From Nocardioides humi (GTDB lineage: Bacteria > Actinomycetota > Actinomycetes > Propionibacteriales > Nocardioidaceae), in contig NZ_CP041146.1 in NCBI RefSeq assembly GCF_006494775.1, forward strand, positions 868,001-932,000: DNA of 64,000 bases, written 5' to 3'. Positions 1-8,526 of this stretch are shown piece after piece; the first letter of the stretch is position 1, and each line of letters opens with the position of its first letter. A model generated the notes under the pieces. The model did no database searches. It saw only the letters and a list, made by a program, of their open reading frames with translations, and was not told the DNA's origin. Position numbers and translations under genes: made by a program.

Positions 1-1
1 C

Positions 2-1006
2 GCCGACCGAAGCGCCCCGTCCGGCGACCTCATCGGCCCCGACATGCGAATCAGCCAGGTGGCTGACATCTGGCTCTCGCTGTATCGCGCCGAGCAGCGC
101 TCCGAAGCAACTACCGCAAACGAATACCAACGCATCATCGAGAACGTCATCAATCCAGCCATCGGCAACATCCGCCTGCGGGAGGCAACAGCTGGGCGCC
201 TGGAACGGCTAATCAGGTCGCAGGACTCCCACAGCCGCCGCAAGAAGACCAAGACGGTGCTCAAGATGATGTTCGACGCCGCGGTCATCGACGACGCACT
301 CCCAGCCAACCCGGTCTCCTCCACATCACGGCTTCGAGGCCAGAAGAAGGACGTCCAAGCGCTCTCGGTGGAGGACCTCAACGCCGTCCGATCTGCCGTG
401 GACTCCTGGATGACCAAGAAGCGGCCAGGCCCAAAGCCGAACCAGGACATGCCCGACATCATTGACCTGCTACTCGCCACGGGCTGCCGGATCGGAGAAG
501 TACTCGCCATCCGATGGACGGACATCGACTTGAGTGCGACACCACCGACCGTGTCAATCAGCGGGACGATCAAGACGGAGACGGGAAAGGGCACCTACCG
601 CAAGCCCAAGCCGAAGTCCGACGCTTCAAAGCGCACCATCGCCCTGCCGCCGTTCGCAGTCGATGTTCTGATGAGGCGACGTATCGAGCAACGACCGAAC
701 CACTACAACGCGGTCTTCGCCACCCGCAACGGCACATGGCACCAAGTCGGCAACATCGAGCGCCGGTGGCGCACGATCCGAGCAGACACAGGCTTCGACT
801 GGGTGACACCACACACCTTCCGCAAGACCGTCGCGACCTTGATCGACCGCCTAGTTGACTCGGACACCGCAGCCCGCGTTCTCGGCCACTCCTCAGACGC
901 GATCACCAAAGAGTTCTACATCGAGAAGGACAGGACGACACCCGACGTGACGCACATCCTTCAGTCCTTCGCCGGCAAAGCCACGTCGACCAACTCGGAC
1001 GCCTGA
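2..1006 (+). CDS. Tyrosine recombinase / integrase, 5'-truncated by the window edge
   Basis: Catalyses site-specific DNA strand exchange to integrate or excise a mobile element. The tyrosine-recombinase signature is complete: Arg in GCRIGEVLAIRW (about residue 149 counting from ATG 44), HTFRK (about 257-261), LGHSS (about 281) and the nucleophile Tyr in KEFYIEK (about 291). The core-binding domain begins almost at ATG 44. The frame stays open to base 2, so an N-terminal arm-binding domain probably lies left of the window, and ATG 44 may be internal. GC is visibly lower than in the genes to the right, which suggests transfer. The gene reads towards tRNA-fMet 170 bp downstream, the usual arrangement for elements that integrate at a tRNA 3' end. 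Confidence 0.9.
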   Translation, partial: ADRSAPSGDLIGPDMRISQVADIWLSLYRAEQRSEATTANEYQRIIENVINPAIGNIRLREATAGRLERLIRSQDSHSRRKKTKTVLKMMFDAAVIDDALPANPVSSTSRLRGQKKDVQALSVEDLNAVRSAVDSWMTKKRPGPKPNQDMPDIIDLLLATGCRIGEVLAIRWTDIDLSATPPTVSISGTIKTETGKGTYRKPKPKSDASKRTIALPPFAVDVLMRRRIEQRPNHYNAVFATRNGTWHQVGNIERRWRTIRADTGFDWVTPHTFRKTVATLIDRLVDSDTAARVLGHSSDAITKEFYIEKDRTTPDVTHILQSFAGKATSTNSDA

Positions 1007-1126
1007 CGTCCTCAGGCGGCCGCCTCGAGCGCAGCCCTGACCCCTCACCCCGGGTCACAATGGGCCGCCAAGGCGAAGGTTTTCGGGACATAAACGCGAC
1101 ACAAGGCTATGTGACTCAAGAAACCA

Positions 1127-1166
1127 AGTGGCCCCCGATCTGCGTTTCCGCAGGTCAGGGGCCACT
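1127..1166 (-). terminator. Long hairpin terminator between tRNA-fMet and integrase
   Basis: A near-perfect stem runs from AGTGGCCCC (1127-1135) to GGGGCCACT (1158-1166). An inner stem CTGCG (1140-1144) / CGCAG (1149-1153) closes a four-base TTTC loop, with one C and one A bulged between the two stems. On the minus strand it lies just 3' of the tRNA and is followed by a T-rich tract, so it fits the tRNA terminator. It could also stop integrase transcription from the other side. Confidence 0.75.
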
Positions 1167-1172
1167 CTCTTG

Positions 1173-1246
1173 TAGCGGGGGCAGGATTTGAACCTGCGAC
1201 CTCTGGGTTATGAGCCCAGCGAGCTACCGAGCTGCTCCACCCCGCG
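1173..1246 (-). tRNA. tRNA-fMet (CAT), initiator
   Basis: On the minus strand the sequence folds as a cloverleaf with anticodon CAT. The anticodon stem carries the three consecutive G:C pairs (GGG/CCC) typical of initiator tRNA. The first base is C and is not paired with base 72, a second initiator hallmark. A GGTTCAAATCC T arm is present. The acceptor 3' end reads ...CCCCGCTA, and CCA is not fully encoded. The 3' end faces the integrase gene, making this tRNA a likely attachment site. Confidence 0.95.
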
Positions 1247-1259
1247 TCGGTGAACCCAA

Positions 1260-1288
1260 CGTTACGGCATGGCCGCGAACGAGACCAA
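1260..1288 (-). promoter_or_regulatory. Promoter of tRNA-fMet
   Basis: On the minus strand TTGGTC (1283-1288) and TAACGT (1260-1265) are separated by 17 bp, and the tRNA 5' end follows 13 bp after the -10 hexamer. The fit to a sigma-70 type promoter is good. Confidence 0.5.
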
Positions 1289-1423
1289 ATCGGGGACGAC
1301 CACGCTGGCGCGGGGCCGAGCTCGCGGCCTCACAGAAGGTCCACAGGATCGTCCGAGCGCACCGACATGTGGGTGGGGCTCACTGGAGGTCGTTCACCTC
1401 TACGACTCCAGGAGTTCAGCCCC

Positions 1424-2023
1424 ATGTCGCCCTACGCCCTGTACGCCGTCGACCTGGTCGCGATCGCGGTCCTCGTCTTCGGCCTGTTCCTGCCCCGCCA
1501 CCACCGGCCCGAGCTGGTGGTCGCGTTCCTGACGGTCAACGTGGGGGTGATGGCGGTGGCGGCGGCGCTCGCGACGTCGACGATCGGGGCGGGGCTGGGG
1601 TTGGGGCTGTTCGGGATCCTGTCGATCATCCGGCTGCGGTCGGAGGAGCTGAGCCAGAGCGAGATCGCGTACTACTTCGCCGCCCTCGCGCTCGGGCTCC
1701 TGGCCGGGATCGACCAGGCGCCGAGCGGCGTCGACGTCGCGCTGATGGCGGCGATCCTGGCGGCGGTGGCGATCGGCGACGGGCTGCTCACCGGCCGGCG
1801 CACCAGCCACCAGCAGCTGCTGCTCGACCGCGCCCTCACCGACCACACGGCGCTCGTCGCCCACGTCGAGGGCCTGCTCGGGGCCCGGGTCCTCTCGGCC
1901 GAGGTCGTCCGCACCGACCTGGTCAACGACACCACGCTGGTGGACGTCCGCGTCCACCCCGGCAGCGGTACGACGACCGCGCAGGCCGCGAGCGCCCTCG
2001 GCTGGCACGGAGCGGTCCGATGA
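1424..2023 (+). CDS. DUF4956 domain membrane protein
   Basis: A protein of 199 aa with about four hydrophobic segments in its first 110 residues, followed by a soluble tail. The core LFGILSIIRLRSEELSQSEI (about 65-84) is the conserved DUF4956 motif. The molecular function is unknown. Members occur beside VTC-type polyphosphate polymerases, as here. ATG 1424 is chosen because CAGGAG lies 9-14 bp upstream; the reading frame is open further left but has no ribosome site there. The stop overlaps the next start (ATGA), so the two genes are co-translated. Confidence 0.8.
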   Translation: MSPYALYAVDLVAIAVLVFGLFLPRHHRPELVVAFLTVNVGVMAVAAALATSTIGAGLGLGLFGILSIIRLRSEELSQSEIAYYFAALALGLLAGIDQAPSGVDVALMAAILAAVAIGDGLLTGRRTSHQQLLLDRALTDHTALVAHVEGLLGARVLSAEVVRTDLVNDTTLVDVRVHPGSGTTTAQAASALGWHGAVR

Positions 2024-2790
2024 CCACGATGGCCGCCGAGCACCTGCGCCGGCTGGCGCCGATCGGGCTCGAGGAGCTCGTCGAGCGGGCCGAGCTGCTG
2101 ACCCGGGTCGACCGGAAGTACGTGCTGCCCGTGCCCGAGGCGGAGCTGCTCGTGCAGCGCGCGCCGGGCGGCGCGCGGATCCTCGAGATCGACGGGCGGC
2201 GCGCGTTCGGGTACCGCTCGACGTACCTCGACACCCCCGACCACCGCAGCTTCCTCGTCGCGGGGCGCGCGCACCGCCGGCGCTGGAAGGTCCGCACCCG
2301 CAGCTACCTCGACACGGGCGGCGACTGGCTGGAGGTCAAGACGCGCACCGCCCGCGGCCAGAGCCTCAAGCAGCGCATCGAGCACCCCGATGCCCAGCTC
2401 GTCGGCGGCCTCGACAGCGAGGGCATCGCCTTCGTGGCGGGCATCGTCGGTGCGGACGTCGCCCGGCGGCTGCGGCCGGTGCTGGTCACCGGCTACCAGC
2501 GCAGCACCCTGTTCCTGCCGTCCTCCGCGAGCCGGGTGACGATCGACGTCGACCTCGGCTGGACCGCGCTCGGCCCCCAGCGCGAGCTGGACCGCCCGTC
2601 GCTGGCGATCGTCGAGACGAAGACCGGCTCCACGCCGTCCGAGGTCGATCGCCTGCTGTGGCGGGCCGGGCACCGCCCCACCCGGATCTCCAAGTACGGC
2701 GTCGGCATGGCCGCGCTGCACCCGGACCTCCCCCGCCTCAAGTGGCACCGCGTCCTCGACGCGCACCTCGACGTGCCGCGCGCCGCCTGA
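2020..2790 (+). CDS. VTC-domain polyphosphate polymerase-like protein
   Basis: A protein of 256 aa consisting of a single VTC domain, the catalytic tunnel fold of yeast vacuolar transporter chaperone that makes polyphosphate from ATP. Visible features are RVDRKYVLP (about 28-36), the basic stretch HRRRWKVRTRSY (about 85-96), WLEVKTR and IVETKTG, which supply the Arg/Lys/Glu residues lining the tunnel in this superfamily. Whether it makes polyphosphate is inferred. The start overlaps the DUF4956 stop by ATGA, and the next gene follows after 32 bp. Confidence 0.85.
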   Translation: MTTMAAEHLRRLAPIGLEELVERAELLTRVDRKYVLPVPEAELLVQRAPGGARILEIDGRRAFGYRSTYLDTPDHRSFLVAGRAHRRRWKVRTRSYLDTGGDWLEVKTRTARGQSLKQRIEHPDAQLVGGLDSEGIAFVAGIVGADVARRLRPVLVTGYQRSTLFLPSSASRVTIDVDLGWTALGPQRELDRPSLAIVETKTGSTPSEVDRLLWRAGHRPTRISKYGVGMAALHPDLPRLKWHRVLDAHLDVPRAA

Positions 2791-2822
2791 CCCACCCCGA
2801 CCAGAACCCCCAGGAGAAGCCC

Positions 2823-4361
2823 ATGTCCCAGCACCGCCTCCGCACCCGCATCGCCGCAGCGGCGACCGCGGCCGTCGCCCTCATCTCCCCCCTGTCCGCC
2901 TGCGGCGCCACCGGCTCCGACACCGCGGCCTCGGCGGGCACCAGCCTCGTCGCGTCGAGCGTCGCCGGCCTCGACGACACCCACGCGGACGCCGACGACG
3001 GCGAGTACGACGCCGCCGCGGCCACCGGCATCACGCTGGCCGACGGCGCCACCACCGTCGACGGCACCGGGGCCGACGCGGTGAGCGTCGACGGGGATGT
3101 CGTCACGATCAGCGCGGCCGGCACCTACGTCCTGTCCGGCACCCTGACCGACGGCCAGGTCGTCGTCGACAGCACGGGCGACGGCAAGGTCAGGCTGGTG
3201 CTCGACGGCGTCGACATCACCTCGGCCACGTCCTCCCCCGTCGTGATCACCGAGGCCGACGAGGCCGTCGTGATCCTCGCCGACGGCTCCGCCAACACGC
3301 TGGCGGACGCCGCCGCGTCCGCCGCGGACGACGAGGAGGACGACGCCCCGAACGCGACGCTCTTCTCGATGGCCGACCTGACCATCGCCGGCAGCGGCTC
3401 CCTGACCGTCGCGGGCAACAGCAACGACGGCATCACCAGCAAGGACGGCCTGGTGATCCTGTCCGGGACGATCGACGTCACCGCGGTCGACGACGGCATC
3501 CGCGGCAAGGACTACCTGGTCATCGAGGACGGCGAGATCACGGTGACCGCGGGCGGTGACGGACTCAAGGCCGACAACGAGAGCACCGAGACGTCGAGCG
3601 GCAAGGCCAAGGCGCTCGGCTGGTTCCAGCTCGACGGCGGGACGGTCACCATCGCCGCGGGCAGCGACGGCGTCGACGTCGTCGGCGCGCTCAACATCGC
3701 CGACGGCTCGCTGACCGTCACCCGCTCCGAGGAGGGCCTCGAGGCCGCCCAGATCACCCTCGCCGGCGGCGAGACGACCCTCACCGCCTCCGACGACGGC
3801 ATCAACGCCACCGCGGGCAACGGCGGCGAGGGGGTCCAGGAGGGCGTGCTGCTCACCATCAGCGGCGGCACCACCCACGTCACCGCCGGCGCCGACGGCA
3901 TCGACTCCAACGGCATCGCGGTCATGACCGGCGGCACCGTGGTCATCGAGAGCGCCGCCCGGGGCGGCGGCGACGGGTCCATCGACGTCAACGGCGACTT
4001 CGCGATCAGCGGCGGCTCGCTCGTCGCCACCGGCGGCCTCTCCGATGTGCCGAGCACGGACTCCACGCAGGGCTGGATCGCCACCACGCTCACGACCGCC
4101 GCCTCGGCCGGCCAGCAGATCACCGTCGTCGACGGCGACGGCGAGGTCGTCGCGACGTACGTCGTCGAGCAGGCCGCCAGCGGCATCGTGGTCTCCGACG
4201 AGGACATCACCGCGGGCGAGGACTACGAGGTCCGGGTCGACGGCACGACCGCCGCGACCGTCACCGCGGGCGAGTACGCCGGTGGCGGCGGTCCCGGTGG
4301 CGGCGGTCCCGGTGGCGGCGGCCCCCGCGACGGCGGCTTCGACGGCGCACCGTCCCGGTAG
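2823..4361 (+). CDS. Secreted lipoprotein with repetitive carbohydrate-binding (DUF4353-like) domain
   Basis: A protein of 512 aa. A lipoprotein signal peptide ends in the lipobox LSAC with Cys27. An acidic linker follows, then many short repeats of the type DGITSKDGLVI, DDGIRGKDYLVI, SDGVDVVGALNI and ADGIDSNGIAV, which should stack as a beta-helix. The C terminus is Gly/Pro rich (PGGGGPGGGG). It is probably anchored on the outer face of the membrane. It belongs to the family annotated as carbohydrate-binding domain proteins found next to VTC and DUF4956 genes. The ligand is unknown. AGGAG lies 8-12 bp before ATG 2823. Confidence 0.8.
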   Translation: MSQHRLRTRIAAAATAAVALISPLSACGATGSDTAASAGTSLVASSVAGLDDTHADADDGEYDAAAATGITLADGATTVDGTGADAVSVDGDVVTISAAGTYVLSGTLTDGQVVVDSTGDGKVRLVLDGVDITSATSSPVVITEADEAVVILADGSANTLADAAASAADDEEDDAPNATLFSMADLTIAGSGSLTVAGNSNDGITSKDGLVILSGTIDVTAVDDGIRGKDYLVIEDGEITVTAGGDGLKADNESTETSSGKAKALGWFQLDGGTVTIAAGSDGVDVVGALNIADGSLTVTRSEEGLEAAQITLAGGETTLTASDDGINATAGNGGEGVQEGVLLTISGGTTHVTAGADGIDSNGIAVMTGGTVVIESAARGGGDGSIDVNGDFAISGGSLVATGGLSDVPSTDSTQGWIATTLTTAASAGQQITVVDGDGEVVATYVVEQAASGIVVSDEDITAGEDYEVRVDGTTAATVTAGEYAGGGGPGGGGPGGGGPRDGGFDGAPSR

Positions 4362-4370
4362 GCCGGCCGG

Positions 4371-5009
4371 TCACGGATCGGCCGGCGGCTCCAGCCGGGA
4401 CACGGGCGCCCGCCAGCCCCGGCGTACGGCGAGCAGCCGCCAGCCGATCGTGACCAGGGCCGCCGGGGCGAGGATCACGCCGTGCGCGACCCCGAGCTCG
4501 GCCCCGGTGGCGGCGATCGCGGCGCCGGCGAGGGCGGGGATGGCGTAGAGCTCCCCGAACCGGAAGATCACCGGGATCCGGCCGGCGAGGAGATCGCGGA
4601 TGATCCCGCCGCCCACGCCGGTCACCATGCCGAGCGCGGCGGAGGGGGCCGGCCCCAGCCCGAACTCCTGCGCCTTCAGCGCCCCCGCCACGCAGAACAG
4701 CCCGAGCCCGAAGGCGTCGAAGACGTTGATCACCCGCTCGAGCCGGCCGACCGCGGGATGCAGCCAGAAGGTGACCAGTCCCCCGACGACCGGGACCAGC
4801 AGGTACCGCCAGTCGGCGACGGCCGGCGGCGGGACCGCGCCGATCACGACGTCGCGGATCACCCCGCCGCCGAGGCCCGTGGCCATCGCCAGGACGACGA
4901 CGCCCACGATGTCGAGCTGGTTGCGTACGGCGACCAGGCCGCCCGAGATCGCGAAGACGAAGATCCCGACCAGGTCGAGGGTCAGCAGCATGCGGCGATG
5001 ATGCCGCAT
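4371..5009 (-). CDS. Trimeric intracellular cation (TRIC) channel family protein (UPF0126)
   Basis: A protein of 212 aa with about seven hydrophobic segments in two repeated halves. Each half carries the family glycine motif: GLGGGVIRDVVIG in the first and GVGGGIIRDLLAG in the second. Bacterial TRIC proteins form trimeric K+-permeable channels. The start at 5009 gives MRHHRRMLLTL; ATG 4991 is equally possible and neither has a clear ribosome site. The gene follows UPF0182 by 22 bp in the same direction. A GCCGGCCG/CGGCCGGC hairpin (4362-4386) over its end may terminate it and the convergent lipoprotein gene. Confidence 0.85.
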   Translation of the reverse strand: MRHHRRMLLTLDLVGIFVFAISGGLVAVRNQLDIVGVVVLAMATGLGGGVIRDVVIGAVPPPAVADWRYLLVPVVGGLVTFWLHPAVGRLERVINVFDAFGLGLFCVAGALKAQEFGLGPAPSAALGMVTGVGGGIIRDLLAGRIPVIFRFGELYAIPALAGAAIAATGAELGVAHGVILAPAALVTIGWRLLAVRRGWRAPVSRLEPPADP

Positions 5010-5031
5010 GCCGCCGACCCGGCGGGACCCG

Positions 5032-7968
5032 CTACCGGTTGTCGCGCTGGTCGGCCAGCCGCACGGCCTTCTCCACCGCCGCCTGGGCGAGCTCGAGCTG
5101 GCGCGCCCACTCGGCAGTCTCGTTCTCGGCCTGAGCGGCACTCGCCGCCTTGAACGCCTCGTCGGCCTCGCGCAGCGCCGCCGCGATCTGCTCGTTGAGC
5201 GTCCCGCTGGGCTCCTGCGGAGGAGTCTCGTCGCCGGGCTCCGGCTCCCCCGTGTCGTCCGGGGGCGGGGTCTCCTGGCCGGTCGCGAGATCGACGCCGA
5301 GCGCGTCGCCGAGCGCCTCGGGGAGGTTCTGCGCGATGCCCACGCTCTCGCCGTACTTCACGATCACGAACTGCAGGATCGGGAAGGCCGACGCACCGGA
5401 CGTCCGCACGGCGTACACCGGCTGGATGTAGATCAGCCCGCCGTCGACCGGCAGGGTCAGCAGGTTGCCGAAGCGGGGCGGCGTCGCGCCCTGGACGCGG
5501 TACGGCGTCAGCGCGTCGACGACCTCCTTCTCCTGCTGCATCTGGTTGGCGACCTGCCCGGGTCCGGGCGTGTTGGCGTCGGTCATCTCCAGCAGCCGCA
5601 GCTTGCCGAAGGAGGACGAGTTCGCGTTCGAGTTCACCTGGAGGTACGACGCCAGGGTGCCCTTGCCGCGCGGCACGAACACCGAGGTGAGGGACCAGTC
5701 GTTGGTGTTGTCGACGCCCGTCGAGAACAGCCGGTACGGCGGCTGGAACACCTGCCGCGACGCGTTCGGGTCCTCGGGGACCTCCCAGCGGTTGTTGGCG
5801 TTGTAGAACTCGCCGGCGTCGGTGACGTGGTACTTCGCGAGCTGGAAGCGCTGCACCTTGAACAGGTCCTCGGGGTAGCGCAGGTGGCTCATCAGCTCCG
5901 CGGGGATGTCGTCCTTGGCCGTGACCGTCCCCGGGAACGCCTTCATCCAGGTCTTGAGGATCGGGTCCTCGGTGTCCCACTGGTAGAGCGTGACCGTGCC
6001 GTCGTAGGCGTCGACCGTCGCCTTGACCGCCGAGCGCATGTAGTTGATCTCGTCGGTGGGGATGGTCTGCAGCCCGGTGTCCTGCTGCAGCGAGTCGTCG
6101 ATCATCGCGTCGAAGGACTCGCGCTGGGAGTTCGGGTAGCGGTCGGTGGTGGTGTAGCCGTCGATGATCCAGACGATCTTGCCGTCCACGACCGCGGGGT
6201 ACGGGTCCCCGTCGACGGTCAGCCACGGCGCGACCTTCTCGACCCGCTCGGTGGGCGTGCGGTTGTAGAGCACCTTCGAGTTGCTGTTGACCCGGCCCGA
6301 GAGCAGGAAGTTCGGCTCACCGAACTTGATGGCGTACATCAGCTGGTTGAAGGTGCTGCCGACCGCCACGCCGCCCTTGCCGTCGTACGTCGTGCGCTGG
6401 TCGCCCTCGTCGCTGTCGGTGTTGGCGAGCCCGAGCTCGACGCTCGACGCCTCCGCGTTCGCCTTGCCGACGACGGAGTACGACGGGCTCTGCTCGCCGT
6501 AGTAGATCCGCTGCTCGAACTCCTCGCTCTTGGTGAGGTCGCTCGCACCGCTGGTGCCCTCCCCGCTGATGCCCTCGGCCCAGACGATGCGGCCGTTGAC
6601 CTCGCTGGCGGAGATCCGGTTGGCGTAGGCCGCGATCAGGCCCTCGCCGTGGGTGTAGACGGTGTGCAGGTTGGACCAGTTCTGGTCGGAGGAGTTGATG
6701 CCGGACTGGTCGAGCTCGCGGACGCCGAGGACCAGCGGCACCTCCTGGCCGTCGATCGTGTAGCGGTCGACGTCGAGGACCGAGGCCACCGAGTAGTACG
6801 CCCGGACCTGCTGGCGCTGCTGGAAGGTGTCGCGCACCTGCTGGGGGTCGACGACCGGGGTGGTCGAGAGCTGGCCGAGCACGGTCGCGCCCTCGCTCGC
6901 CGAGGTGTCGCCGACCGGGGTCCCCTCGTAGCGCTCGCTCTCGACGCCGCTGAGCCCGTAGGCCTCGCGCGTGGCGTCGATGTTGACCTTGATGTAGGGG
7001 TTCTCCTTGTCGGCCTCCGAGGGCTTCACCTGGAAGTTCTGGACGATGGCCGGCCAGATCATGCCGAGCAGCACCGCCGACAGGGCCAGCAGCGCGAGGC
7101 CGACCGACGGCAGCTGCCAGGTCTTGCGCCACACGTTGAGGAAGAACAGCACCGCGCAGATCAGCGCGACGCCGACCAGGATGTTGCGGGCCGGGAGCAT
7201 GGCGTTCTCGGCCGTGTAATTCATGCCGGTGAAGATCCGGTGGTCGTCGGTGACCAGGTCGAAGCGGTCGAGGTAGTAGTCGACCGACTTCATCAGCACG
7301 AACGCGCCGAGCAGCACGGACAGCTGGACCTGGGCGGCCGGCGAGAGCCGGTCGTGGGAGACCTGGAGCCGGATGCCGCCGTACAGGTAGTGGACGACGG
7401 CGGTGGCGAGCAGCGACACGATGGCGACGGCCATCACGAAGTCGATGACGAAGTTCCACCACGGCAGCTGGAAGACGTAGAAGCCGATGTCCCTGTTGAA
7501 GTAGGCGTCCTTGGTGCCGAAGTCCTCGCCGTTGCGCCACATCAGGAAGGTGCGCCACTGCCCGATCGCGGACGTGCCGGCGAAGAGGCCGACGACGACG
7601 CCGACGCCGGCCAGCAGCCAGCCGCGGATCGGGGTGACGGCGTCGCGGTAGCGGTCGACCCCGTCGGGGCCGGCCATGAGGAACATCGGCCGGAACCGGA
7701 AGGCGAGGTACATGTTGAGCGCGACGATCCCGCCCATCAGCGCGCCGAAGGCCAGGAACAGGCCGATCCGGGTCCACAGCATGGTGCTGAACACCTCGCC
7801 GAAGCCGACCTCGGCGTACCAGAGGCGGTCGGTGTAGATGCCCGCGAAGGCGCTGAGCAGGAAGAAGGCGACGATCAGCACCACCCCGGTGATGACCAGG
7901 GCGCGGGTACGGCGGCCCGGTCGCTCGGGCGCGGGACGCTCGGGCTCCTCGTCGAACAGCTCACTCAT
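5032..7968 (-). CDS. UPF0182 family large membrane protein
   Basis: A protein of 978 aa, the usual length for UPF0182 (COG1615). It has an N-terminal cytoplasmic Pro/Arg stretch, then about seven transmembrane segments within residues 20-320, a long predicted extracytoplasmic domain rich in Tyr/Asn, and an acidic Pro-rich linker ending in a coiled-coil tail. The function is unknown. It is conserved in actinobacteria beside a PDZ protease, as here and at M. tuberculosis Rv3193c-Rv3194c. The start overlaps the end of the PPA1309 gene by 8 bp, so the two are probably one operon. Confidence 0.92.
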   Translation of the reverse strand: MSELFDEEPERPAPERPGRRTRALVITGVVLIVAFFLLSAFAGIYTDRLWYAEVGFGEVFSTMLWTRIGLFLAFGALMGGIVALNMYLAFRFRPMFLMAGPDGVDRYRDAVTPIRGWLLAGVGVVVGLFAGTSAIGQWRTFLMWRNGEDFGTKDAYFNRDIGFYVFQLPWWNFVIDFVMAVAIVSLLATAVVHYLYGGIRLQVSHDRLSPAAQVQLSVLLGAFVLMKSVDYYLDRFDLVTDDHRIFTGMNYTAENAMLPARNILVGVALICAVLFFLNVWRKTWQLPSVGLALLALSAVLLGMIWPAIVQNFQVKPSEADKENPYIKVNIDATREAYGLSGVESERYEGTPVGDTSASEGATVLGQLSTTPVVDPQQVRDTFQQRQQVRAYYSVASVLDVDRYTIDGQEVPLVLGVRELDQSGINSSDQNWSNLHTVYTHGEGLIAAYANRISASEVNGRIVWAEGISGEGTSGASDLTKSEEFEQRIYYGEQSPSYSVVGKANAEASSVELGLANTDSDEGDQRTTYDGKGGVAVGSTFNQLMYAIKFGEPNFLLSGRVNSNSKVLYNRTPTERVEKVAPWLTVDGDPYPAVVDGKIVWIIDGYTTTDRYPNSQRESFDAMIDDSLQQDTGLQTIPTDEINYMRSAVKATVDAYDGTVTLYQWDTEDPILKTWMKAFPGTVTAKDDIPAELMSHLRYPEDLFKVQRFQLAKYHVTDAGEFYNANNRWEVPEDPNASRQVFQPPYRLFSTGVDNTNDWSLTSVFVPRGKGTLASYLQVNSNANSSSFGKLRLLEMTDANTPGPGQVANQMQQEKEVVDALTPYRVQGATPPRFGNLLTLPVDGGLIYIQPVYAVRTSGASAFPILQFVIVKYGESVGIAQNLPEALGDALGVDLATGQETPPPDDTGEPEPGDETPPQEPSGTLNEQIAAALREADEAFKAASAAQAENETAEWARQLELAQAAVEKAVRLADQRDNR

Positions 7969-8512
7969 CGTTCTCGTCCTCCAGCAGGGTGGCCCGCAGC
8001 AGCTCGATGAGCCCGGGTACCAGGTCGTTGCCGCCCATCACGGCACTGTCCTCGTCATGGCTGCGCATCCGCAGTGCGCAGTAGCTCGCGCCGTGCCGGG
8101 TCACCCCGGCGACGATGCGGACCTCCTCGGCGTCGGGGTGCTCGCGCGCGAACTCCGCGGCCGCCGCCGGGTCCTCCGGCACCTGGCCGTCGGCGGCGGG
8201 CGGGAGCACGAGGCGCTCGACCACGGCCGCGCAGCCGGTGACCACGTCGGGCCACTGGATGCCGGGGAGCACCTCCTCCAGCTGTTGGCCGGGCGGCAGG
8301 TCGTCCTGCTCGATCGGTGTCAGCGAGCCCCGCTCGGCCGGCGCGTCCAGGCCGAGCCGGGACGCGAGCGCCGGCTCCTGGGCGACCAGGCGGGAGGTGT
8401 CGACCAGGGCGTACAGGCGGGCGGGCTGGTCCCACCCCGAGCGGGCCTGGTGGCCCTCGATCTCGAGGACGGCGGCCGCGAGGGCCGGGTCGACGTCCAG
8501 CTCGTAGTCCAT
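7961..8512 (-). CDS. PPA1309 family conserved protein
   Basis: A soluble acidic protein of 183 aa starting MDYELDVDPALAAAVLEIE. The sequence GASYCALRMRSHDEDSAVM is typical of the actinobacterial PPA1309 family, and its position next to UPF0182 supports this. The function is unknown. The ATG at 8512 has AAGGA just upstream. It ends inside the start of UPF0182 (8-bp overlap) and begins 14 bp after the protease gene, so it is the middle gene of a three-gene operon. Confidence 0.8.
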   Translation of the reverse strand: MDYELDVDPALAAAVLEIEGHQARSGWDQPARLYALVDTSRLVAQEPALASRLGLDAPAERGSLTPIEQDDLPPGQQLEEVLPGIQWPDVVTGCAAVVERLVLPPAADGQVPEDPAAAAEFAREHPDAEEVRIVAGVTRHGASYCALRMRSHDEDSAVMGGNDLVPGLIELLRATLLEDENDE

Positions 8513-8526
8513 CGGTCCTTGCTTCC

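Noticed and set aside
5008..8010. A 1,000-codon open frame on the plus strand opposite UPF0182
   Set aside because: Its product is Val/Arg/Leu/Asp repeats without domains, the typical antisense shadow in high-GC DNA; UPF0182 on the other strand is a recognised family.
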